From an uncultured Alphaproteobacteria bacterium (lineage in GTDB: Bacteria > Pseudomonadota > Alphaproteobacteria > Rhodobacterales > Rhodobacteraceae), in assembly GCA_902533625.1 (NCBI GenBank), contig CACAMI010000002.1, forward strand, positions 1-64,000: a stretch of 64,000 bases of DNA, written 5' to 3'. Positions 47,679-55,973 of this stretch are shown in pieces. The stretch's first letter is position 1. Each line of letters opens with the position of its first letter. The translations under genes and the position numbers were made by a program. The notes under the pieces were generated by a model. That model was not told the origin of the DNA and searched no databases. It worked only from the letters and a program-made list of their open reading frames with translations.

Positions 47679-48494
47679 TTACATTTTTTTATAGAAGCTA
47701 TTACCTATTTTTGCTCCGTTGGACAGAGATTTTATAAATTCTAAGATATTTTCATCTGGTTCCTTTTTTTCAATTTTTTCTATGATTGCAGAACCAACCA
47801 CTACACCATCTGCTATACCAGATACTGCTGCTGCATCTTCTGGGTTCTTAATGCCAAAACCAACGCAAATAGGCAAATTCGTCAATTTACGGATCCTATT
47901 AATCTCGGGGTCAAGTTTTTTAGGATCTACTCTGCCAGCTCCAGTGGTTCCAGTTATTGAAACATGGTAAACAAATCCTGAGCTATTATCTAAAATTTTA
48001 GGGAGCCTGGATTCATCACTTGTTGGGGTGCTCAATCGTATAAAGTCTATCCCATTTTTTTGAGCAGGAATACATAGTTCTCTATCTTCTTCTGGAGGCA
48101 AGTCTACAATTATTAGTCCATCTACACCCGAGGATTTAGCTTTCTTTAGGAAATTTTCTACTCCAAAAGAATAAATCGGATTGTAGTATCCCATAAGAAT
48201 TACTGGAGTTTCGCTATTAATTTTTCGAAATTTTTTTACTAATTCTAAGATACTTTTTAGAGTTGTGCCCATTTGCAATGATCTATTTCCAGCTCTTTGG
48301 ATGGATGGTCCATCAGCCATTGGATCTGTAAACGGAATGCCTAGCTCAATAATATCCACGCCATATTTTGGAAAATCTACCATTAAATCATATGTTTTAT
48401 CTAAATTAGGATCTCCTGCCATGATAAAAGAAATAAATGCCTTTTGATTGGTATTTTTCAAGTCTCCAAAAGTTTTTGCAATTCTTTTAACCAT
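47679..48494 (-). CDS. trpA: tryptophan synthase alpha chain
   Basis: 271 residues. VDIIELGIPFTDPMADGPSIQ has the catalytic Glu, GLIIVDLPPEED the catalytic Asp, and ICVGFGIKNPEDAAAV the phosphate site. It cleaves indole-glycerol phosphate and passes indole to TrpB. Its orientation is opposite to trpF-trpB and it leads trpA-rplY-pth. It is divergent from ychF with a 117-base spacer, so it must have its own promoter instead of the trp operon's. Confidence 0.96.
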   Translation of the reverse strand: MVKRIAKTFGDLKNTNQKAFISFIMAGDPNLDKTYDLMVDFPKYGVDIIELGIPFTDPMADGPSIQRAGNRSLQMGTTLKSILELVKKFRKINSETPVILMGYYNPIYSFGVENFLKKAKSSGVDGLIIVDLPPEEDRELCIPAQKNGIDFIRLSTPTSDESRLPKILDNSSGFVYHVSITGTTGAGRVDPKKLDPEINRIRKLTNLPICVGFGIKNPEDAAAVSGIADGVVVGSAIIEKIEKKEPDENILEFIKSLSNGAKIGNSFYKKM

Positions 48495-48505
48495 TTTATA
48501 AATTT

Positions 48506-48524
48506 GCGAGAGCTATAATCTCGC
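48506..48524. promoter_or_regulatory. inverted repeat around TATAAT in the trpA-ychF divergent spacer
   Basis: GCGAGA (48506-48511) and TCTCGC (48519-48524) flank GCTATAA, so a TATAAT hexamer lies across the right part of the element. It begins 12 bases in front of the trpA start codon. It could be a -10 for ychF with an operator, or a hairpin in the trpA leader. The remaining spacer is A/T-rich with nothing else clear. Confidence 0.4.
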
Positions 48525-48611
48525 GGCCTTTCATTTCAATCTTTTTTACTATATCAATCTTTGGAATGCTAACAAAGATAATAGAAATAAAAGTTTTTTT
48601 CAGGAAAGTCT

Positions 48612-49712
48612 ATGGGTTTTAAAACGGGTATAGTAGGGCTCCCTAATGTTGGGAAATCAACTTTATTTAACGCCCTTACGAGAACTGCAATTGCTCAGGC
48701 AGAAAATTTTCCCTTTTGTACAATAGAGCCAAATGTTGGTGAAGTCGCAGTACCTGACGAGAGGTTGCAAAAATTGGCACGAATAGCAGATTCAAAAGCG
48801 ATAATTCCAGCAAAGATGTCTTTTTGTGATATTGCTGGCTTAGTTAAAGGCGCTTCAGAAGGAGAAGGTTTAGGGAATAAGTTTTTAGCAAATATAAGAG
48901 AATGTGATGCGATTATTCATGTTCTTCGTTGCTTTGATGATACCGATGTAACTCATGTTTCAGGTTCCGTTGACCCTATAAGAGACTTCGAGATAATTAA
49001 CACAGAATTAATTCTTGCTGATTTACAAAGTGTTGACAAGCAATTAGTTGGCTTAACAAAAAAAATTAAAAGTGGTGATAAGTCGCTTCTCAAATTATAT
49101 GATGTATTAATGAAAGCTAAGGGTGGATTAGAGAGGGGTGAGGCCATCATATCTACAAATAGAACTGAAGAAGATCAGTTGCTGCTGAGTGATTTTCAAT
49201 TTTTGACACTAAAGCCAGTATTATATGTCTGCAATGTAGATGAGGCTTCTGCCGCAACAGGAAACAGTTATTCTCAGAAAGTAAAGGATCATGTGATGGA
49301 AGAAAATTCAACTTCCATAAACATTTCAGCCTCAATAGAGGAAGAGATTAGTCAAATTGCGAACCAGGAAGAACAAGATTTTTTCCTAAAGGAACTGGGA
49401 TTAAACAGAACAGGATTAGATAGACTAATTATAGAAGGTTATAAATTGTTAGACTTATTAACTTTTTTTACTGTTGGTCCTAAGGAGGCTCGCGCTTGGA
49501 CTGTAAGAACAGGTACTACTGCACCAAAAGCAGGATCTGTAATTCATACAGATTTTGAGAAGGGTTTTATAAGAGCTGAAGTCATTCGTTGCAGTGAATA
49601 TCTTGAGTTTTTGGGGGAGCAGAGAGCAAAAGAAGAAGGGAAATTACGTTCGGAGGGGAAGGGCTATTTAGTGGAAGATGGAGATATAATAAAATTTCTT
49701 TTTAATGTTTAA
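48612..49712 (+). CDS. ychF: redox-regulated ATPase YchF (Obg family)
   Basis: 366 residues. The G1 motif is GLPNVGKSTLFNALT; ENFPFCTIEPNVG, FCDIAGLVKGASEGEGLGNKFL and YVCNVDEASA (the N-x-D-E form that prefers ATP) follow. A C-terminal TGS-like domain shows LLTFFTVGPKEARAWTVRTGT and IRAEVIRCSEYLE. YchF binds ribosomes and takes part in stress responses. It is normally next to rplY-pth on the same strand. Confidence 0.97.
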   Translation: MGFKTGIVGLPNVGKSTLFNALTRTAIAQAENFPFCTIEPNVGEVAVPDERLQKLARIADSKAIIPAKMSFCDIAGLVKGASEGEGLGNKFLANIRECDAIIHVLRCFDDTDVTHVSGSVDPIRDFEIINTELILADLQSVDKQLVGLTKKIKSGDKSLLKLYDVLMKAKGGLERGEAIISTNRTEEDQLLLSDFQFLTLKPVLYVCNVDEASAATGNSYSQKVKDHVMEENSTSINISASIEEEISQIANQEEQDFFLKELGLNRTGLDRLIIEGYKLLDLLTFFTVGPKEARAWTVRTGTTAPKAGSVIHTDFEKGFIRAEVIRCSEYLEFLGEQRAKEEGKLRSEGKGYLVEDGDIIKFLFNV

Positions 49713-49717
49713 AAAGG

Positions 49718-50506
49718 TTATATTTTTTTTTGGAAAGGACAAGAATCATAATCTACTTTTTCAAGGTAAAGGCCTTCCGGTGGTGCTACGGGTCCACATG
49801 CTTTCCTATCCTTCAATTCTAATATTTCTTTCATTTTTTTAACATTCCAACTTTTATTGCCTATCTTGAAAAGTGATCCTACTATGCTTCTTACCTGATT
49901 ATGCAGAAAGCTCCTAGCTTCTATCCTTATAGAGATAACTTCTTCATCAGCATTAAACATGTGACCTAAAGTCGAATTAATTTCTATCTTATCAATAGTT
50001 TTCACAGAGCTTTTAGCTTGGCATATTGAAGATCTAAAGGTTTGAAAATCATGTGTTCCAATTAAATAGTCGGATGCCTCCTGCATTTTCGGAATATCTA
50101 ATGTATTTTTTATATTCCAGAATCTATATTTATTAAATATTTGCGGCACATTTCGTACCAAAAAGAGATAATTGTAATACCTTTTCCTGGCAGAGAACCT
50201 GGCGTGGAAATTTTCACTGACTTCCGCCGCTTTTGTTATAGCGATAGGGTAGGGTTTAACATGATAGCTTAGCGCATGAATAAGAGATTTCGATTCCCAG
50301 TTATATTTAAGTTCAGAATGTCCTACTTGTCCTAAGGCATGTACGCCTGAATCAGTTCTACCCGCACCAGTTATCCCTTGAGAGCTCTGGTCCAATTTTA
50401 ATAGAGCAGTATTAATTACTCCTTGGACTGTCAGTTGTTCTTTTTGGATCTGCCAACCCTTGAAAGAAGACCCATCATATTCAATTTTAAAAGCGTATCG
50501 TGGCAT
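49718..50506 (-). CDS. truA: tRNA pseudouridine(38-40) synthase
   Basis: 262 residues. The catalytic Asp lies in GITGAGRTDSGVHALGQVGH; FSARKRYYNYLF and SFLHNQVRSIVGSLFKIG are family motifs. TruA makes pseudouridine at positions 38-40 of tRNAs. It converges on ychF with five bases between stops and is divergent from ileS. A Met at the start (MPRYAFKIEYDGSSFKGWQ) matches the family. Confidence 0.96.
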   Translation of the reverse strand: MPRYAFKIEYDGSSFKGWQIQKEQLTVQGVINTALLKLDQSSQGITGAGRTDSGVHALGQVGHSELKYNWESKSLIHALSYHVKPYPIAITKAAEVSENFHARFSARKRYYNYLFLVRNVPQIFNKYRFWNIKNTLDIPKMQEASDYLIGTHDFQTFRSSICQAKSSVKTIDKIEINSTLGHMFNADEEVISIRIEARSFLHNQVRSIVGSLFKIGNKSWNVKKMKEILELKDRKACGPVAPPEGLYLEKVDYDSCPFQKKI

Positions 50507-50560
50507 AAGTACCTACTATTAATTACATCATATTTTTAGATCGTTCCAATATTTGAGAAT

Positions 50561-50590
50561 TTGGTGATTGTACCATAATCAAAATATACT
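50561..50590 (+). promoter_or_regulatory. candidate sigma-70 promoter for ileS
   Basis: TTGGTG (50561-50566) and TATACT (50585-50590) are spaced by 18 bases, about 93 bases before the ileS start. The match is moderate and was found by eye in a 170-base divergent spacer. Confidence 0.3.
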
Positions 50591-50682
50591 ATTATGGCAG
50601 AGATTTTAATACCGAATAATTTAGATAAGTTTCAGAGAAAATAGCTTACCTTTACGTTTTATTTGGGCAATAGAGGGTGATC

Positions 50683-53574
50683 ATGGATCCAGATAAAAAA
50701 GTTGATTATAAGGAAACATTGTTTCTTCCTAAAACTGACTTTCCGATGAGGGCTGGACTTCCAGCAAGAGAACCGCAATGGCTGGACCGTTGGGAAAAAT
50801 TAAAAATCTATTCTAAATTAAGGGCAAAAGTAGGGGGTCGTGAAAAATTTATACTACATGATGGCCCTCCTTACGCAAATGGCAACCTTCATATAGGACA
50901 TGCTCTGAACAAAATTTTGAAGGATATTGTTACTAGAAGCCAGCAGATGCTTGGAAAAGATGCTAGCTATATACCGGGCTGGGACTGCCATGGCCTACCA
51001 ATTGAGTGGAAGATCGAGGAGCGGTATAGATCTTCTGGAAAGAGTAAGGATGAAATTTCAACAATTGAGCTTAGGAAAGAGTGTCGAAAATTTGCAAGCG
51101 AGTGGGTACAAATTCAGAAAGATGAATTTAAAAGGCTAGGGGTAATTGGGGATTGGGAAAATCCTTATTTGACCATGGATTATTATTCAGAAGCTATAAT
51201 AGCTGAAGAATTTATGAAATTCATAACCAACGGTTCTCTATATCAGGGTTCCAAGCCGGTAATGTGGTCGCCAGTAGAACAGACTGCTTTGGCTGAAGCC
51301 GAAGTGGAATACCATGATATAAAAAGTTATATGATTTGGGTAAAATTCAAGACTAATATTGATGAGTTTATGGGTGCTAGTATAGTAATTTGGACTACGA
51401 CCCCATGGACTATACCTTCGAATAAAGCCGTGGCCTATGGGAAAAACATTTCTTACGGTCTATATGAAGTTTTGTCTATTGAAGATGAAAGCCTCTTAAA
51501 ACCCGGAGAAAAAATAGTAATAGCTGATGATCTATATGATTATAACCTAAAAAATGGAAAAGTAACTGAGCTATTAAGATTGAAGTCAATTAATAATGAA
51601 ACTTTATCAAAGATTTCATTGGAACATCCTCTACGAAACTTACCTGGTTCTGACGGTTATTGGAATTATGAGGTGCCAATGGTTGAGGCAGATTTTGTAA
51701 CTACAGATTCTGGAACTGGCTTTGTGCACATGGCCCCCAGCCATGGACTTGACGATTATGAAGTTTTTGTAAAATTGGGTTGGACTGAAAAGATGACTAA
51801 CAATGTCACAGAAGATAGTAGTTTTGCTAACCATGTTCCAGTCTTTCGTTCAATGAGAATTATTAATGACAAGGGCAAGGAAGGTGAAGCAAATAAAGAA
51901 ATAATAAATAGATTAATTGAGAATGGAAACTTAATGTCATCAGGTAGATTTATTCACAGTTATCCACATAGCTGGAGATCTAAATCCCCAATTATTTTTA
52001 GAAATACACCTCAATGGTTTGTAAATATAGATAAGAAGCTTGATGATAATATGGATGAGCAAGGTAATACTATTAGGGAAAGGGCACTAAATTCTATCGA
52101 AAAGTTGGTTACATGGACTCCAAATACAGGTAAAAATCGACTATTTTCTATGATAAAGGAGAGACCAGATTGGGTTTTATCCCGCCAGAGGGTATGGGGT
52201 GTCCCTTTGACTTGCTTCGTAGGAAAAAGTGAAGATGGGAGCTTAACTGTACTTCAGGATAAGCAAGTAAATGAAAATATAATTAAAGCATTCAAAGAAG
52301 AGGGAGCTGACTGCTGGTTTGATGACGCGGCTAAGGAAAGGTTTTTAGGGGCAAAATATGATCATAATGAGTGGCAAAAAGTAAATGATATTTTGGATGT
52401 TTGGTTCGATAGTGGTTCAACGCATGCATTTGTTTTAAGAGACCGTGACGATAGTATGTGGCCAGCTGACCTTTATCTTGAAGGCACTGATCAGCATAGA
52501 GGGTGGTTTCATTCATCAATGCTTCAAAGTTGTGGTACTAAGGGGCAGGCTCCATACAAAGGGGTTTTAACGCACGGATTTACCTTAGATGAAAAAGGTA
52601 TGAAAATGTCAAAATCTCAAAATAATATTACCAGCCCGGAAAAGGTAATAAAGCAGTATGGTGCTGATATACTAAGATTATGGGTAGCACAGTCTGATTA
52701 TTCTGTAGATCAACGGATTGGGCAAGAAATCCTAAAGGGTGTATCTGATAGTTATCGAAAGCTTAGAAATACACTTCGATTTATTTTAGGTAATCTAGAT
52801 GGGTTTAATGAAAAAGAAAAAGTAAAATATGATCAATTGCCAGAAATTGAACAGTGGGTGCTAAATCGGATAATTGATTTAGATAAAAGAATTAGAGTTG
52901 GTTATGAGGGATATGCTTTTCAGTCTGTTGCCCAACAAATTTTTCAATTTTGCTCATCAGACTTATCTGCTTTTTATTTTGATATTAGGAAAGATTCACT
53001 ATATTGCAGTGCTCCAGATGATAAAATTCGGCGGTCATCTAGAACAGTGCTAGACATATTATTTTATTATATTTCCTCTTGGATAGCTCCCATATTGGTC
53101 TTCACAGCTGAGGAAGTATGGCTCTCTCGATTTTCTGGAAGTAATGATTCAATTCACTTAACAGATTTCCCATACCCAGAAAAGGTGTGGAAAGCGGACT
53201 GTATTGAGGAGAGATGGAATTTGATTAGAGACCTTAGGAAAGTGGTTAGTGGCGCTATAGAGATCAGTAGGCAAGAGAAATTGATTGGTGCTAGCTTAGA
53301 GGCTCATCCTTATATATACGTAAATTCTAAGGAAAAGGTATCTATGTTGAATGGAGTGGATTTAGCCGAAATATGCATATCTTCTGGTGCTACTTTGATT
53401 TTGGACACAGGTCCTGAGAATGCTTTTTCGATTAAGGATATTCCAGATATAAAGGTTGTTTGCAAGCCAGCAAAAGGGGAAAAATGTTTGCGTTGTTGGA
53501 AAATTCTTCCTGAAGTTGAACAGTCTTTTGAGAAAAAAGTTTGTCAGAGGTGCAGCAATGTTCTCATGTCATAA
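50683..53574 (+). CDS. ileS: isoleucyl-tRNA synthetase
   Basis: 963 residues from ATG 50683, which has an AGAGGG ribosome binding site a few bases upstream; the ORF track uses GTG two codons earlier. The HIGH motif is YANGNLHIGHALNKILKD near residue 70 and the KMSKS motif is GMKMSKSQNN near 638. The CP1 editing domain holds WTTTPWTIPSNKA. The C-terminal zinc site is CLRCWKILP ... CQRCSNVL, as in type 1 bacterial enzymes. Its end overlaps xerC by 11 bases; lspA, which follows ileS in many proteobacteria, is absent. Confidence 0.97.
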   Translation: MDPDKKVDYKETLFLPKTDFPMRAGLPAREPQWLDRWEKLKIYSKLRAKVGGREKFILHDGPPYANGNLHIGHALNKILKDIVTRSQQMLGKDASYIPGWDCHGLPIEWKIEERYRSSGKSKDEISTIELRKECRKFASEWVQIQKDEFKRLGVIGDWENPYLTMDYYSEAIIAEEFMKFITNGSLYQGSKPVMWSPVEQTALAEAEVEYHDIKSYMIWVKFKTNIDEFMGASIVIWTTTPWTIPSNKAVAYGKNISYGLYEVLSIEDESLLKPGEKIVIADDLYDYNLKNGKVTELLRLKSINNETLSKISLEHPLRNLPGSDGYWNYEVPMVEADFVTTDSGTGFVHMAPSHGLDDYEVFVKLGWTEKMTNNVTEDSSFANHVPVFRSMRIINDKGKEGEANKEIINRLIENGNLMSSGRFIHSYPHSWRSKSPIIFRNTPQWFVNIDKKLDDNMDEQGNTIRERALNSIEKLVTWTPNTGKNRLFSMIKERPDWVLSRQRVWGVPLTCFVGKSEDGSLTVLQDKQVNENIIKAFKEEGADCWFDDAAKERFLGAKYDHNEWQKVNDILDVWFDSGSTHAFVLRDRDDSMWPADLYLEGTDQHRGWFHSSMLQSCGTKGQAPYKGVLTHGFTLDEKGMKMSKSQNNITSPEKVIKQYGADILRLWVAQSDYSVDQRIGQEILKGVSDSYRKLRNTLRFILGNLDGFNEKEKVKYDQLPEIEQWVLNRIIDLDKRIRVGYEGYAFQSVAQQIFQFCSSDLSAFYFDIRKDSLYCSAPDDKIRRSSRTVLDILFYYISSWIAPILVFTAEEVWLSRFSGSNDSIHLTDFPYPEKVWKADCIEERWNLIRDLRKVVSGAIEISRQEKLIGASLEAHPYIYVNSKEKVSMLNGVDLAEICISSGATLILDTGPENAFSIKDIPDIKVVCKPAKGEKCLRCWKILPEVEQSFEKKVCQRCSNVLMS

Positions 53575-54520
53575 GTTTTCTCGGTCTATGAGCTTTGTTA
53601 TAGGTTTCTAAAAGTGTCTTTGTTGTTACGGCTGTATAAATCTGGGTGCTTGATAATGAAGAATGTCCTAATAGCTTTTGTATGATACGTAAATTTGCTC
53701 CATTTTCAAGTAAATGAGAAGCAAATGAGTGTCTAAGGGCATGTGGAGTGACGGATTCCGGTAAGCCTACTTCTAACCTAACTTGGGCAACTAGGTTTTG
53801 GATAATTCTTGGAGAAAGTTTGCCCCCATTTTCTCCAATGAACAAACTATCTGTCTTGCTAATTATTTCCCTGCTTTTTTTTAAATAGTCGTCAATTGTT
53901 TCTCTCACCAATGGAAGTATAGGAATTTGCCTTTCCTTGCCACCTTTTCCGCTAGCAATGAGAAACTCATCTAAAACAGAAAAATTTTTTTTCAGGGACA
54001 AGGCTTCTGAAATTCTTAGACCGCATCCGTACATCAACATTATTACCGCTAAATTTCGGGCATTAACCCATGGTTTAGAAGTGTGCTGAGTTACAGATTT
54101 CAAGAATTCTTCTATCTTATCTTGAGAAATAGGTCTTGGTAGTGGTTTTGTAATTTTTGGGGGTTTGATTAAAGAAATACTAGAATTTTCAATATTGAAG
54201 TTCTTTTCTAACCAAGAGAAAAAATTTTTTAGTCCAGATAACGACCTTGCTAATGATTGAGGTCTTAAACCTTGGCTTCTCTCATAAGCGAGCCAAGATC
54301 TAAAATGGGTAATTGAAAAATTTTTCATGTCTGATGGAGTTAATGACTTAGCTGTGTGATCTTTGGAAAAACGCAAAAATCTTTCAACATCTCTTCTATA
54401 ACTATCAACTGTGTTTTCACTGTTGCCGCCTATGCTAAGTAAATAACTACGCCAGGCTTCAATCATTTCCGCAAGTAAAAAAGATGTTCCAGGTTGCGCC
54501 ATTAATTTGCTAGGAATCAC
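53564..54520 (-). CDS. xerC: tyrosine recombinase XerC
   Basis: 318 residues. The N-terminal SAM-like domain covers LSIGGNSENTVDSYRRDVERFLRF. Catalytic residues are Arg in YGCGLRISEAL near 170, Lys in ASGKGGKERQIPI near 195, HALRHSFASHLL near 255, His in LLGHSSLSSTQIY and the Tyr at its end. It resolves chromosome dimers at dif with XerD. The start may be ATG 54520 or the Met six codons later at 54502, which avoids overlap with the DUF484 gene. Its position next to DUF484 is the chromosomal xerC context, not that of a mobile integrase. Confidence 0.93.
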   Translation of the reverse strand: MIPSKLMAQPGTSFLLAEMIEAWRSYLLSIGGNSENTVDSYRRDVERFLRFSKDHTAKSLTPSDMKNFSITHFRSWLAYERSQGLRPQSLARSLSGLKNFFSWLEKNFNIENSSISLIKPPKITKPLPRPISQDKIEEFLKSVTQHTSKPWVNARNLAVIMLMYGCGLRISEALSLKKNFSVLDEFLIASGKGGKERQIPILPLVRETIDDYLKKSREIISKTDSLFIGENGGKLSPRIIQNLVAQVRLEVGLPESVTPHALRHSFASHLLENGANLRIIQKLLGHSSLSSTQIYTAVTTKTLLETYNKAHRPRKLMT

Positions 54521-55217
54521 TCTTAAGCATTATATTATTAAGGTGCCTTTCGAGTACTCCTCCAAAAAAGCTTAAAAGATCGGTAGCTTGGTTGGGGTTA
54601 AAATAATCAGGGTCTTTTGAGCCCATTGTTAATAATACAAGATCTTTGCTATCGGACAGTGAAATAGCAATTACTGCTTCTGATAGTATCATAGTATTAT
54701 CAGCATTATTAAGAAAACTTTCATTTGATTTTATTTTTCTTAAGAGTACATTTTTTAGAGGAATTGCTCCGGGTTCAAGGTTGAAATATTTGTAACATTC
54801 ACCTTCTTTCATTAAATGAAGGCATTTGTGGTCGGGCCAGTTCTCACTTAAAGGCTCAATACTATCAAAGCATAGAAAAATACTTGCTAATTTAAATATT
54901 GGTTTAATTTCAGAATTTAAAATCTCCAGAAAATCTACCAAATTGTTAACTTGTAATATTTTTAGTACGGCCCTATTTATAGATTTTACAGTAGAAATAT
55001 TGTCATGTGCTGCGGCTACAACATTCCTGTGAGTTTTTTCCAAGTTACTATATTTTTCTTCCAACCTTTCAGAGAAGATACTCCTTAAATCTACAACATT
55101 TTTTCCTGTTTTCTTTGGAATAGATGACAGTAGACTATTAAGTATATCTATATCATTCAAGATAAAATTGGGGTTTTCTATTAAGAAATTCTTAAGTTTT
55201 TCGATGTCATTTTCCAT
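54510..55217 (-). CDS. DUF484 family protein
   Basis: 235 residues with a GAF-like fold. The start ENDIEKLKNFLIENPNFILNDIDIL is typical for DUF484 (residues about a 'helix then L..P.F..' motif), followed by a coiled-coil linker near residues 45-80. It ends TMGSKDPDYFNPNQATDLLSFFGGVLERHL, where the D-x-x-R/Y-F-x-P pattern resembles GGDEF-regulating GAF proteins. The function is unknown. It precedes xerC in many proteobacteria; here it overlaps xerC by 11 bases. Confidence 0.85.
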   Translation of the reverse strand: MENDIEKLKNFLIENPNFILNDIDILNSLLSSIPKKTGKNVVDLRSIFSERLEEKYSNLEKTHRNVVAAAHDNISTVKSINRAVLKILQVNNLVDFLEILNSEIKPIFKLASIFLCFDSIEPLSENWPDHKCLHLMKEGECYKYFNLEPGAIPLKNVLLRKIKSNESFLNNADNTMILSEAVIAISLSDSKDLVLLTMGSKDPDYFNPNQATDLLSFFGGVLERHLNNIMLKSDS

Positions 55218-55225
55218 TAAAATAT

Positions 55226-55876
55226 TTATATTTTTTGGTTGCTTTTTTCCCAGTCTGATAAGAAAATTTCTAAACCCTTGTCCGTTAAAGGATGGCTCAC
55301 GAGTTCTCTCAATATTGCAGGTGGGGCTGTTACTGCTTCAGCTCCAGCTATGGCACAATTTTTAATATGTTCTAATGATCTTATGCTTGCTGCCAAGATT
55401 TTTGTTCTAAAAGAGTAATTATCGTATATAGTTCTTATTTCTTTAATTAAACCTACTCCATCTATTTTTGTATCATCAAGTCTTCCTACAAATGGACTAA
55501 CAAATTCTGCACCGGCTTTTGCTGCAAGAATAGCCTGATTGGCCGTAAAGCAAAGGGTCATATTAACTTTGATTCCAGAGTTTGCTAAATCTCGGCATAC
55601 TTTAAGGCCATTCCAAGTCATAGGCAATTTAACTACTACGTTTTCAGAAATAACTCTTAATTTTTCAGCCTCTGCTCGCATTTGATCTATAGAAGATGAA
55701 GAAACCTCAAGACTTACTGGACCTTCTATCAACTCACAGATATCTTTGGCAATCGATTGAAAGTTTCTTCCTGCTTTTAAGATTAAACTTGGATTTGTTG
55801 TTACTCCATCCGCAAGGCCAAGGTTCTTCAGCTTAGTAATCTCTTCAATATTAGCACTATCGACAAAAAATTTCAT
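55226..55876 (-). CDS. tal: transaldolase / fructose-6-phosphate aldolase-like (TalC/FSA family)
   Basis: 216 residues, the short decameric form. [16 protein letters not shown] and [13 protein letters not shown] form the first strands; the Schiff-base Lys is in [14 protein letters not shown] near residue 86; [15 protein letters not shown] and [13 protein letters not shown] follow. Family members are transaldolases of the pentose phosphate pathway or FSA; the latter is rare, so transaldolase is more likely. It follows in the minus-strand run tal-DUF484-xerC, eight bases before DUF484, and is divergent from priA. Confidence 0.92.
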   Translation of the reverse strand: MKFFVDSANIEEITKLKNLGLADGVTTNPSLILKAGRNFQSIAKDICELIEGPVSLEVSSSSIDQMRAEAEKLRVISENVVVKLPMTWNGLKVCRDLANSGIKVNMTLCFTANQAILAAKAGAEFVSPFVGRLDDTKIDGVGLIKEIRTIYDNYSFRTKILAASIRSLEHIKNCAIAGAEAVTAPPAILRELVSHPLTDKGLEIFLSDWEKSNQKI

Positions 55877-55973
55877 ATAATTTTCCAGGACTATCTTAAT
55901 TTTTTATATATTGTTTCTTTATATTAAATAAGTACAAATTTTAAAAGACAGAAATTATTTTGGATTTTATAAG

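Noticed and set aside
50507-50676. T-box or tRNA-like element before ileS
   Set aside because: No tRNA fold or T-box sequence; the region is A/T-rich with only a moderate promoter.
53564-54520. Tyrosine recombinase as evidence of an integrated mobile element
   Set aside because: Sequence and position beside DUF484, tal and priA fit the chromosomal XerC; no att repeats, tRNA or cargo genes seen.
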